Origin: Thioalkalivibrio sp. AKL19 | GTDB lineage: Bacteria; Pseudomonadota; Gammaproteobacteria; Ectothiorhodospirales; Ectothiorhodospiraceae | Assembly: GCF_000420165.1 (NCBI RefSeq) | Contig: NZ_ATUK01000017.1 | Span: 53,703 to 117,702, forward strand | Direction of reading: 5' to 3' | DNA length: 64,000 bases | Shown here: piece by piece, positions 45,797-54,687 of the stretch | How the letters are laid out: each line of letters opens with the position of its first letter | Position numbering within the stretch: the stretch's first letter is position 1 | Notes under the pieces: generated by a model | Told to the model about the DNA's origin: nothing | Seen by the model: only the letters and a program-made list of their open reading frames with translations | The model's database searches: none | Position numbers and translations under genes: made by a program

Positions 45797-47845
45797 TTAT
45801 GCGCGCCCGGCCTGCGGTTTGGTGGTGGGCGGCTTTCCGCGCGGTACCTGTTGCAGCAAGCTGCGCAGGCGGTCGAGGTCATCGGATCTCTGATCCGGGG
45901 ACAGGGGGGCGAAGCGCTGGTGGTTGTAGACGCCGGCGAAGGCCGCAAGCGGCTCCGCCAGATCCGGCCGTGCCTGGCGGACACGTCGGGTCCAGGCGTC
46001 CACGGGTTCGTGCGGCTGGCGCGCCAGGCCACGGTCGTGGCGCGCGATGCGGCGCGACAGCCTCTGGAGCAGGCGATCGGCGGGCGAGCGCCGCAGGCGC
46101 GGGCGACGCAGCCAGACCCAGGCGAACGCCAGCAGGGCCAGGCCACCAAACCCGACGCCGAGTGCAATCAGCACCGATCGCCAGTCCTGGGCATCCAGCC
46201 CCAGGCGGGCGAATAACTCGCGCTGGCGTTCGGGGTCGAAGGCCAGGACCCAGCTCTCCCAGCGAAAACGCACGAAGTCGCCCCAGTCCTCCAGCCCGAA
46301 GCGCGCGCGCTGCAGCCAGGAAAGCCCTTCGCCCCGACGGAGGAAACCGGGAATCTCCTCGCCGGTGTCGCTGGCCAGGCCGGCAAGCCCCTGCTCGATG
46401 CGTTCCGGGGCGATAGCGGCCGTGGGGTCGACGCGCACCCAGCCTTCGCCATCCAGCCAGACCTCGTTCCAGGCGTGCGCGTCGGCGTTGCGCAGGCGCA
46501 GGTATTCGCCGCGCGTCTGCCAGGCACCCCCCTGGTAGCCGGTGACCACCCGGGCGGGGATGCCGGCCGCCCGCATCAGCACCGCGAACGCGGAGGCATA
46601 GTGTTCGCAATACCCGGCCTGGGTCTCGAACAGGAACCGGTCGGTGGTGTCGTCCTGCAGACGCGGGGGCTGGAGGGTGTAGCGGTAGGGTTCGCTGGCG
46701 AACCGGCGCAATGCCTCCTGAATGATGGCGCGGTCGTCGTCGCCATGGGTTGCACGCCACAAGGCGACCTCGGCCCGCGCGCGGGGTGCGGCGGAGGTTG
46801 GCAGGTGCAGGGCGCGGCCGCGCTCCTGCGGGTCCAGCGCGGCCTCGCCGGCCCCCGGCGCGCTGACGAGGTCGGCCGCCGCGCTGTACTGGATCCGGCT
46901 GGTGATGCGGCGATCGCGCAGGACCTGATAGTTGGCGCGCAGATCGGCGTCTTCCGGCAGGGCGCTTGGGTAGTCCAGTACGGGGAGATAGCGGGCCCGG
47001 GTCGGTTCGAGGGTGGCCGTGTAGTGGACAACGCGGTCGTCATCGTCGGCGACGGGCAGGTCGATCACCGAGCGGTTTTCGTCCGCGGACCAGCGCCGGC
47101 CGTCGAAATCCGTCATCACCAGGGCGCGCCAGTACTGCGCGCGCAGAGGTGGCACGTCGTCATCGAACTCGACTCGCAGGGCCGTGGATTCGTCCTGCAG
47201 CAGACTGGCGATATCGCCGGGGTTGAGTTCGCCGGACAATCCGGTGCGCGCGCTTTCCTCGCGCTGTGGATCCCCCCACAGCGGGCCCTCGATGCGCGGG
47301 AAGACGAAGAACAGGATCAGCATGAAGGGCAGGGCATGCAGCAGCATGGCCCCGGCCTGCCGCGCCAGGTGTCGCCGGGGGATGAAACGCCCGGCGTGGA
47401 CCTGGATCAGCGCGGCCGTGAGCAGGCCCGTCGCCAGGAGGGAATAAGCCGCGATCAGGATCGATTGATCGAAGAAATAGGTGGTAACGACCACGAAATA
47501 GCCGAGGAACAGCGCGATGACGATGTCCCGGCGGTTGCGGGTCTCCAGCAGCTTGAAGGCGATCATCACCAGCAGCAGGGCCGTCCCGGCCTCCTGTCCG
47601 AATACCGTCCCGAACTGGGCAAGGGTCAGGCCGCCGGCGATCACCGCCAGTACGCTCATGACGGCCAGGGAGGGTGCGGCGCGGCCGGTGGCGAGCAGCC
47701 ATGCGCGGGTGGCAATGGCCAGCACAACGAGGGCCGTGATCCAGGGCGGCTGGTGCCAGACGTGCGGCAGGGCGGCGACCGGCAGGGCGATCAGGGCCAG
47801 GTCGAGCCCGCGCAGGTCCCCATGCGGGGTGGCCGGCCGGTTCAC
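45797..47845 (-). CDS. TgpA-like membrane transglutaminase (DUF3488/transglutaminase core)
   Basis: 682 residues. About six N-terminal membrane helices (to roughly residue 170) belong to the DUF3488 region. A periplasmic transglutaminase-like domain follows, with catalytic Cys in QAGYCEHYASAFAVLMRAAG, His in NADAHAWNEVW and the GWVRVDPTAA strand. A further membrane helix (GVGFGGLALLAFAWVWL) and a cytoplasmic tail end it. TgpA is essential in Pseudomonas aeruginosa, but the family's substrate is not well defined. It starts with GTG overlapping the DUF58 stop as GTGA. It is third in a moxR-DUF58-transglutaminase operon. Confidence 0.9.
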   Translation of the reverse strand: MNRPATPHGDLRGLDLALIALPVAALPHVWHQPPWITALVVLAIATRAWLLATGRAAPSLAVMSVLAVIAGGLTLAQFGTVFGQEAGTALLLVMIAFKLLETRNRRDIVIALFLGYFVVVTTYFFDQSILIAAYSLLATGLLTAALIQVHAGRFIPRRHLARQAGAMLLHALPFMLILFFVFPRIEGPLWGDPQREESARTGLSGELNPGDIASLLQDESTALRVEFDDDVPPLRAQYWRALVMTDFDGRRWSADENRSVIDLPVADDDDRVVHYTATLEPTRARYLPVLDYPSALPEDADLRANYQVLRDRRITSRIQYSAAADLVSAPGAGEAALDPQERGRALHLPTSAAPRARAEVALWRATHGDDDRAIIQEALRRFASEPYRYTLQPPRLQDDTTDRFLFETQAGYCEHYASAFAVLMRAAGIPARVVTGYQGGAWQTRGEYLRLRNADAHAWNEVWLDGEGWVRVDPTAAIAPERIEQGLAGLASDTGEEIPGFLRRGEGLSWLQRARFGLEDWGDFVRFRWESWVLAFDPERQRELFARLGLDAQDWRSVLIALGVGFGGLALLAFAWVWLRRPRLRRSPADRLLQRLSRRIARHDRGLARQPHEPVDAWTRRVRQARPDLAEPLAAFAGVYNHQRFAPLSPDQRSDDLDRLRSLLQQVPRGKPPTTKPQAGRA

Positions 47846-48842
47846 GTGGCCGGCTCCGGATCGAGTTCGACCACGTCGGCGCGAAAGCGTGCAAGGGCCT
47901 GCAGGCAGTGATCGCGCTGGGTAACCCCCTGGGCCGGGTCCAGGGTCTGGTCGGGCAGGCGCAGGCCGTAGGTGCGACCCTCGGAATGTGCCGCGAGGAC
48001 CTGGTGACAGAGCATGGACAGGCGGGTCTCGGTGTCGGTGGCGGGCATGGCGTCCCATTCCAGCCACAGACGATCGCCCTGACCACCGGCGGCTTCGCGC
48101 ACATACAGCTTCCCGCTGCGGGCGAACGCCTTCCAGACGATGCGGCCCGGTGGGTCGCCCGGACGGTAGGGCCGGATCTGGTCCGGGGCGTCGCCTTCGC
48201 GCCGGTCCCGGGTGTGTGGATCGTCTTCGCCCGTTCCACCCGTGGCCGCGCCGGGGTCGATCGGGGCGGGGTAGACCACGATCTCCGGATTCAGGGTCAG
48301 CCAGCTCCAGGCCTCCAGGATGCCCAGGGGGTAGCGCGTGTCGAGGCGCTGGCGGGGCAGGCGGTAGATCCCGCGTGCAAGCCCGGGCAGGTCCAGTCGG
48401 GCGCTGTGCGTGCCCCGGGCCGGGACCGGAAAGGGCGCCGTGGCGTTGCCCCCGATGCGCAGGACCACGGCCTCGCGGGCGCGGCCAGCGGTCTCTGTCA
48501 GGCGCAGCGGAAGGGCAACCGGCTGGCCGGCGAACACCGGCGGGACCGGGAGCGTGGAGACCTGCAGGCCCAGCAGGTTGCGGTGGGTGTACCACATGGC
48601 GTTGTGACCGATGCCTACCAGCAGAAAGGTGAGCAGGAACGCCATGTTGTTGGAGTAGTTGATCGAGCCCAGCAGCATCACCAGGATGATGCCGAGCAGG
48701 GTGTAGCCGGCCCGTGTGGGCAGAATGTAGATACGGTCGCGCCCCAGGCGCGCCTGCTCGCCGTCCTGGGCGTGGCGCCGGGTGATCCAGCGGATCGCGT
48801 CATCGCGCAGGCGTGCGCGGCGGCGTGCCGGGCCGGGTTGGG

Positions 48843-48861
<19 letters not shown>
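47842..48861 (-). CDS. DUF58 membrane protein
   Basis: 339 residues. Two hydrophobic segments near the N-terminus (AGYTLLGIILVMLLGSINYS; NNMAFLLTFLLVGIGHNAMW) are followed by a beta-rich region. The DUF58 signature QIRPYRPGDPPGRIVWKAFA is clear, and a vWA-like end follows. DUF58 proteins accompany MoxR ATPases, probably as their partner. The start is ATG at 48861 (19-base overlap with moxR). A GTG at 48846 giving a four-base GTGA overlap is an equally good alternative. Confidence 0.88.
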
Positions 48862-49781
<920 letters not shown>

Positions 49782-49905
49782 TCGAGCCTCGTTGTTGGTT
49801 GCGGCGGATGGGTTGGCAGTCTGCCGTGAAGAGTACTTCACCGGCGAATGGTTCCAGGTACCAGGATGCGGCTACCATGAAGACACGTTCTCCGCGAGTC
49901 ACGCG

Positions 49906-51054
49906 ATGGATTCCACGGCCGCCGGTGCGGAACACCCGTTCGAATATGATGCCACAGCCGAGCCTGGGCCCCGCCTGCGCCTGGCGGGGCGGCTGGATGT
50001 GCACGCGGTGGAGCGGCACTGGGGCCCGTTGCGCCGCCGTGCCCGCGAACTGGCCCGTCAGGGGGCGGGTGCGGTATCCGTGGACCTGGACGGGGTCGAG
50101 TACTGCGACGGTGCGGGGGCGGCCCTTCTGCACGCGCTGGAGCAGGACCTGGCGACGGGGGGTGCCGAGGTCTGGTTCGAGGGCATGGGCCGGATGGTGC
50201 GGGAGCAGCTGGCTCCGTATCGCGAGCTGGAGTCGGTCGAACCGGCGCGCGGGGTGCATGGGCGTGGCTGGTGGCCGGGGCTGCTGGACGGCATTGACCG
50301 GGTGGGACAGGCGGCGCATTCGCAATTCTCGTTCGTCGGCGAGCTGACCCGCGCGATCGGCAGCTCGCTGCGTCATCCGCGCCAGGTGCGCTGGGGCGAT
50401 ACCCTGCGCGTGGCGGAGGCCGCGGGCTTTCAGGCATTGCCGATCGTCTCGCTGATTGCCTTCCTGCTGGGGGTGATTCTGGCCTTCCAGTCGGCCATCG
50501 CCATGCGCCAGTTCGGCGGCGAGATCTTCGTGGCGAACCTGGTGGCGGTCTCGCTGTTCCGGGAACTGGGCCCGTTGATGATGGCGATCCTTCTGGCGGG
50601 CCGCTCGGGGGCGGCGTTCGCGGCCGAGATCGGGACGATGAAGGTGAACGAGGAGGTGAACGCCCTGAAGACCATGGGGCTGGACCCGATGCGCTTTCTC
50701 GTGCTGCCCAAGGTGCTGGCCGGCTTGCTGGTGGCACCGCTGCTGGCGCTGTACGCCAACATGATCGGCCTGATCGGCGCCGCGGTGGTGATGCAGGGCT
50801 TCGGCATCCCGTGGGTGGCGTTCTTCAATCAGGTCACATCCGCGCTGACACTTTCGGACCTGGTTTCCGGCCTGGTCAAGGCCGTGGTGTTCGGTCTGGT
50901 AGTTGCGGGAGTGGGGTGCCTGCGCGGGCTGCAGACCGGCAGCGGGGCCGCCTCGGTGGGGCTGTCGACCACCAGTGCGGTGGTGACGTCCATTATCCTG
51001 ATCGTGGTGCTGGACGGTGTGTTCGCCGTGCTGTTCTACCATCTGGGGGTCTGA
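49906..51054 (+). CDS. STAS-MlaE fusion: phospholipid-transport ABC permease
   Basis: 382 residues. An N-terminal STAS-like domain of about 100 residues (RLRLAGRLDVHAVERHW; VSVDLDGVEYCDGAGAALL) is fused to an MlaE permease of about 250 residues with five to six helices. GVILAFQSAIAMRQFGGEIF and the AAEIGTMKVNEEVNAL loop are MlaE hallmarks. In the E. coli Mla system the STAS part is a separate protein, MlaB. It starts at ATG 49906 and is followed three bases later by the ATPase gene. It moves lipids across the periplasm between the two membranes. Confidence 0.92.
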   Translation: MDSTAAGAEHPFEYDATAEPGPRLRLAGRLDVHAVERHWGPLRRRARELARQGAGAVSVDLDGVEYCDGAGAALLHALEQDLATGGAEVWFEGMGRMVREQLAPYRELESVEPARGVHGRGWWPGLLDGIDRVGQAAHSQFSFVGELTRAIGSSLRHPRQVRWGDTLRVAEAAGFQALPIVSLIAFLLGVILAFQSAIAMRQFGGEIFVANLVAVSLFRELGPLMMAILLAGRSGAAFAAEIGTMKVNEEVNALKTMGLDPMRFLVLPKVLAGLLVAPLLALYANMIGLIGAAVVMQGFGIPWVAFFNQVTSALTLSDLVSGLVKAVVFGLVVAGVGCLRGLQTGSGAASVGLSTTSAVVTSIILIVVLDGVFAVLFYHLGV

Positions 51055-51057
51055 GGC

Positions 51058-51858
51058 ATGACGGACTCGGGGATGGCCAGGGTGAGCGAGGACGCCGATG
51101 TGGTGATCCGCGTCCGGGGCCTGACCATGGGCTTCGACGATCTGGTGCTGATGCGCGATCTGGATTTCGACGTGCGCCGGGGCGAGATTTTCGTGATTCT
51201 CGGCGGTTCCGGTAGTGGCAAGAGTACGCTGCTCAAGCACATGATCGGGCTTTACCAGCCGCTGGCCGGACACATCTGGGTGGCGGGCGCGGATATCGCG
51301 GAGGCCGACGGTGCGCAGCGCGAGGCGATCCTCCAGCGGGTCGGCGTGATGTACCAGATGGGCGCGCTGTTCGGGTCGATGACGCTGCTGGAGAACGTGC
51401 GTCTGCCGCTGGAGGTGCATACTGATCTGCCACGCGAGGCGATCGACGCGATCGCGCGGGCCCGCCTGCAACTGGTGGGGCTGGGCGCGTTTGCCGACTT
51501 CATGCCGTCGGAGATCAGCGGCGGCATGCAGAAGCGCGCGGCGATTGCGCGGGCCATGGTGCGGGACCCGGAGGTCCTGTTCCTGGACGAGCCCTCGGCG
51601 GGGCTCGACCCGATCACCTCGGCGGACCTGGACCGGCTGATCCAGCGTCTGGCCCGCACCCTGGACATGACCATCGTGATCGTCAGTCACGAGCTGGCCA
51701 GCATTTTTGCGATCGCCGACCGGGTGATTATGCTCGACAAGGAGAGTCAGGGGATTGCGGCCGAGGGTGACCCGGCCACCCTGCGCGATACATCGAACCA
51801 TCCGTGGGTGCAGCGTTTCCTGCGGCGGACGGATTCCGACGAGGAGAGGCCCGCATGA
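51058..51858 (+). CDS. mlaF: MlaF-like ABC ATPase
   Basis: 266 residues. Walker A LGGSGSGKSTLLKHMIGLYQ, signature EISGGMQKRAAIARAMVRDP, Walker B VLFLDEPSAGLDPITSADLD, H-loop VIVSHELASIF. It powers the Mla-type lipid transporter with the adjacent STAS-MlaE permease and MCE protein. A short C-terminal extension follows. The ATG is three bases after the permease stop and the stop overlaps the next gene as ATGA. Confidence 0.93.
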   Translation: MTDSGMARVSEDADVVIRVRGLTMGFDDLVLMRDLDFDVRRGEIFVILGGSGSGKSTLLKHMIGLYQPLAGHIWVAGADIAEADGAQREAILQRVGVMYQMGALFGSMTLLENVRLPLEVHTDLPREAIDAIARARLQLVGLGAFADFMPSEISGGMQKRAAIARAMVRDPEVLFLDEPSAGLDPITSADLDRLIQRLARTLDMTIVIVSHELASIFAIADRVIMLDKESQGIAAEGDPATLRDTSNHPWVQRFLRRTDSDEERPA

Positions 51859-52868
51859 GTGCCCGACATCATTTCCGGCTGGGGCTTTTCATTCTCGGCG
51901 GTCTGGCGGCGCTGGTGGCGGCGTTGCTGATCCTGACCGCGGGTAACCTGCTGCGCCCGTCGATCCAGATCGAGACCTACATGGACTCCTCGATCCAGGG
52001 ACTGGAGATCGGCGCGCCGGTGAAGTTCCGCGGGGTAAACATTGGCGAGGTGACCGATCTGACGTTCACCTCGGTGGTTTACGAATCCGACGTGGCCCCG
52101 CGCGACCGCAAGCGCTACGTGATGGTGCGGGCAAGGCTGTATCCCGACCGCTTCGCCGCGAGCGCGCAGGAGGGCGAGTTCCGGGCCGATGTCTTCCAGA
52201 CGCTGATCGATGCCGGGTTGCGGGTCCGCATGGCGGCCCAGGGCATCACCGGCATGAACTACCTCGAGGCCGACTTCGCGGACCCGGGGGCGCACCCGCC
52301 GCTGGTCCATGACTGGGAGCCGGAGGCGATCTACATCCCGTCGTCACCGAGTACCGCGATGCAGTTTCTGGAGTACGCGGAAAATTTCCTGCGCCGCATC
52401 GACGAGCTGGATATCGAGGGGGTCGTCGACAACCTGACGAACCTGCTGGTCACAGTGGATTCGACCATCGGCGACCTCGACACCGAGCGCCTGGCCGGGC
52501 AGGCGGATGAGATGATCGAGGAACTGAAGGCCACGGCGCGAACGGCGAACCGGGTGATGGAGTCGGTGGAGCGTCTGGTCGAGCACCCGGATACCCAGGC
52601 ACTGCCCAGCGAGACCCGCGCCGCGCTGCGCGAATTGCGCGAGACGGCCGAGGCCGCGGACGTCGGCCGCCTGGTGGACCGGATGGATTCGATGGTGGAG
52701 CGCCTGAATCGGGGAATGGACGTGAGCGAGGGCAAGTTGCTGGAAACCCTCGACGAACTGCAGGCCGCGATCGGTGGATTGCGCAGCCTGTCGGACGATG
52801 TCCGCCGCAATCCGGGCGGTGCACTGTTTGGTGCGCCGCCGCCGCGCAGCACGATGGACGAGGAGTAG
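51855..52868 (+). CDS. mlaD: MlaD-like MCE-domain substrate-binding protein
   Basis: 337 residues. An N-terminal signal anchor (LGLFILGGLAALVAALLIL) is followed by one MCE domain (residues about 38-120, with GLEIGAPVKFRGVNIGEVTD). A long helical tail with coiled-coil character (about 165-320) comes next. It is longer than E. coli MlaD (183 residues) and more like the PqiB/YebT-related or LetB-style single-MCE proteins with extended tails. It starts at ATG 51855 overlapping the ATPase stop. It probably holds lipid in the periplasm and joins the permease to the outer-membrane lipoprotein encoded next. Confidence 0.9.
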   Translation: MSARHHFRLGLFILGGLAALVAALLILTAGNLLRPSIQIETYMDSSIQGLEIGAPVKFRGVNIGEVTDLTFTSVVYESDVAPRDRKRYVMVRARLYPDRFAASAQEGEFRADVFQTLIDAGLRVRMAAQGITGMNYLEADFADPGAHPPLVHDWEPEAIYIPSSPSTAMQFLEYAENFLRRIDELDIEGVVDNLTNLLVTVDSTIGDLDTERLAGQADEMIEELKATARTANRVMESVERLVEHPDTQALPSETRAALRELRETAEAADVGRLVDRMDSMVERLNRGMDVSEGKLLETLDELQAAIGGLRSLSDDVRRNPGGALFGAPPPRSTMDEE

Positions 52869-52871
52869 CTG

Positions 52872-53543
52872 ATGATCCGATGGACCTTACCCGCAGTGCT
52901 GCTGACGGCCTGGCTTCTGGGCGGGTGCACGCTGATTCCCGAGCGCGAGGCGGTGGACCGGTCATGGTTCCTGCTGGAGCTGCCGGCCGAACCGGCCCCC
53001 CTGCAGACCGAAACGGATCGTCCCCTGGCGGTCGAGCTGGGTTCGGTACGCGTGGCACCCGCCTACTCCGGCAAGGGGTTGGTCTATCGTCTGGGCGACC
53101 ATCGTTACGAATCCGACTACTACAACGAATGGTTTCTGACCCCGGCCGATCAGATCGAGCAGTTGTTGCGCGAGCGCTGGACGCGGGAGGGTGCGGCCAT
53201 CGAACTGGTCGACAACGCATCCGACGTCTGGGCCGAGGGGCGACCCGCGGTGCAGCTTCACCTGCTGGTAACGGCCCTGTACGGCGATCTGGACGGTGCG
53301 AACCTGGACGCGCTCCCGGAGGCGGGTGCGGATGACCCCGTGCGGGGAATGGGTCGCGTCGGCCTTCGCACGCAGTTGCGCACGGCGGAACGTTCCCGTC
53401 TGGCCCATATGGAGGCACAACACACCATCGACCGGCGTTCGGCGGCGCGCCTGGTCTCCGCGTTGTCGCAGGCGACCGCTGATGTCCTCGCGGAGCTGGA
53501 GCACGAACTGCTGCGCGAAGCCGAAGGGGAGGCCCGCGAATGA
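52872..53543 (+). CDS. ABC-transport auxiliary lipoprotein (PqiC/YmbA-like)
   Basis: 223 residues. A lipoprotein signal with lipobox LLGGC at about residue 20 is followed by the PqiC-like fold (SWFLLELPAEPAPL; VRVAPAYSGKGLVYRLGDHR then YESDYYNEWFL). Such lipoproteins partner MCE systems at the outer membrane. It is three bases after mlaD and overlaps the glutathione-peroxidase gene by four bases. MlaC and MlaA are not seen, so this lipoprotein may replace part of their role. Confidence 0.85.
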   Translation: MIRWTLPAVLLTAWLLGGCTLIPEREAVDRSWFLLELPAEPAPLQTETDRPLAVELGSVRVAPAYSGKGLVYRLGDHRYESDYYNEWFLTPADQIEQLLRERWTREGAAIELVDNASDVWAEGRPAVQLHLLVTALYGDLDGANLDALPEAGADDPVRGMGRVGLRTQLRTAERSRLAHMEAQHTIDRRSAARLVSALSQATADVLAELEHELLREAEGEARE

Positions 53544-54049
53544 GCGACGTCTTCGACTTTTCCGCGCCGTTGCCGGAGGGGGGCGAGCAGCCGTTGGCCC
53601 ACTGGCGGGGCGATGTCCTGCTCATCGTGAACGTCGCGAGCGAGTGCGGTTTTACCCCCCAGTACGAGGGCCTGCAGGCCCTGCATGATCGCTACGCCGA
53701 ACAAGGGCTCCGGGTGCTGGGGTTTCCCTGCAACCAGTTTGGCGGGCAGGAACCGGGTGATGCGGACCAGATTCGGGCCTGCGGGGTGAAATTCGGGGCC
53801 TCGTTCCCGGTATTCGCCAGGATCGAAGTGAACGGGGACGGTGCGCATCCGCTCTACCGGCACCTCAAGGCACAGGCGCCGGGTGCCCTCGGCACGCAGG
53901 GCATCAAGTGGAATTTCACCAAGTTCCTGGTCGGCCGCGACGGTCGCGTGATTGACCGGTTTGCCCCGCAGAAAAAGCCGGCCGACCTGGTGCCCGCGAT
54001 CGAGGCGGCGCTGGCCGAGCCCGGCCCGCAGGCCGATGGCGGACGCTAG
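53540..54049 (+). CDS. Glutathione peroxidase-family thiol peroxidase
   Basis: 169 residues. The peroxidatic site is C36 in NVASECGFTPQYEGLQ, with the conserved Gln in GFPCNQFGGQEPG and Trp in KWNFTKFLVG. It is the Cys rather than selenocysteine type and may use thioredoxin or glutathione to reduce lipid or alkyl peroxides. There is no signal peptide. It overlaps the lipoprotein gene by four bases and tadA by 14, so oxidised-lipid repair alongside lipid transport is an attractive but unproven link. Confidence 0.94.
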   Translation: MSDVFDFSAPLPEGGEQPLAHWRGDVLLIVNVASECGFTPQYEGLQALHDRYAEQGLRVLGFPCNQFGGQEPGDADQIRACGVKFGASFPVFARIEVNGDGAHPLYRHLKAQAPGALGTQGIKWNFTKFLVGRDGRVIDRFAPQKKPADLVPAIEAALAEPGPQADGGR

Positions 54050-54557
54050 TCCGGCGCCCGCCGGGGCCGATGGACCTCGGCCGGAGCAACCGGAGGCCCA
54101 CGACTTCTGGATGGCTCGGGCCCTGGAGGAGGCCGAACGTGCCGCCGAATCGGGCGAGGTCCCGGTCGGGGCCGTGCTGGTGGCCGCCGACGGAACCTGT
54201 CTGGCGTCCTGTCACAATGCCCCCATCGCGCAGCACGACCCGACCGCCCACGCCGAGATCCGCGCGTTGCGCGCGGCAGGCGAACGACTGGGGAATTACC
54301 GGCTTCCGGGTACCACGCTCTATGTGACCCTGGAGCCATGCAGTATGTGTGCCGGAGCCATGATTCACGCGAGGGTGGGGCGCCTGGTTTTCGGCGCCAC
54401 CGACCCCCGGACGGGGGCTGCCGGCGGCGCCCTGGACCTGATTGAACATCCCTCTCACAACCATCATATCGAGGTTTTACGCGGTGTTCGGGGAGAAGAG
54501 GCGGGCGAGCGGCTACGCCGTTTCTTTCGTGCCCGCCGGGGCGTTAGCTCGCCGTGA
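54036..54557 (+). CDS. tadA: tRNA-specific adenosine deaminase
   Basis: 173 residues. Deaminates A34 to inosine in tRNA-Arg(ACG). The zinc-site motifs are PTAHAEIRAL (His and catalytic Glu) and VTLEPCSMCAGAMIHARVGR (two Cys). GATDPRTGAAGG and HHIEVLRG are typical of TadA. The ATG at 54036 gives an N-terminal Pro/Ala-rich tail of about 20 residues; starting later is possible. It overlaps the upstream gene by 14 bases and closes the Mla-gpx-tadA run. Confidence 0.94.
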   Translation: MADASPAPAGADGPRPEQPEAHDFWMARALEEAERAAESGEVPVGAVLVAADGTCLASCHNAPIAQHDPTAHAEIRALRAAGERLGNYRLPGTTLYVTLEPCSMCAGAMIHARVGRLVFGATDPRTGAAGGALDLIEHPSHNHHIEVLRGVRGEEAGERLRRFFRARRGVSSP

Positions 54558-54676
54558 GTTGGGGGAGGGCGGCCGCCTTGTGCTGTGAGGCCGTGCGGGG
54601 CAAGGTTGTGACGTGGTTAACGTTACCGGGGGGCGTTGATGGATCGGTCGCGCCTCCCGCGATGAAGCTGCCTTCC

Positions 54677-54681
54677 GAGGA
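54677..54681 (+). promoter_or_regulatory. Shine-Dalgarno-like GAGGA that may serve a non-standard ATC start
   Basis: GAGGA sits six bases before an ATC at 54688 that is in frame with the type I secretion ATPase. No ATG, GTG or TTG exists in that frame between the stop at 54637 and the TTG at 54910, although conserved coding sequence lies between. Confidence 0.4.
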
Positions 54682-54687
54682 ATACCT

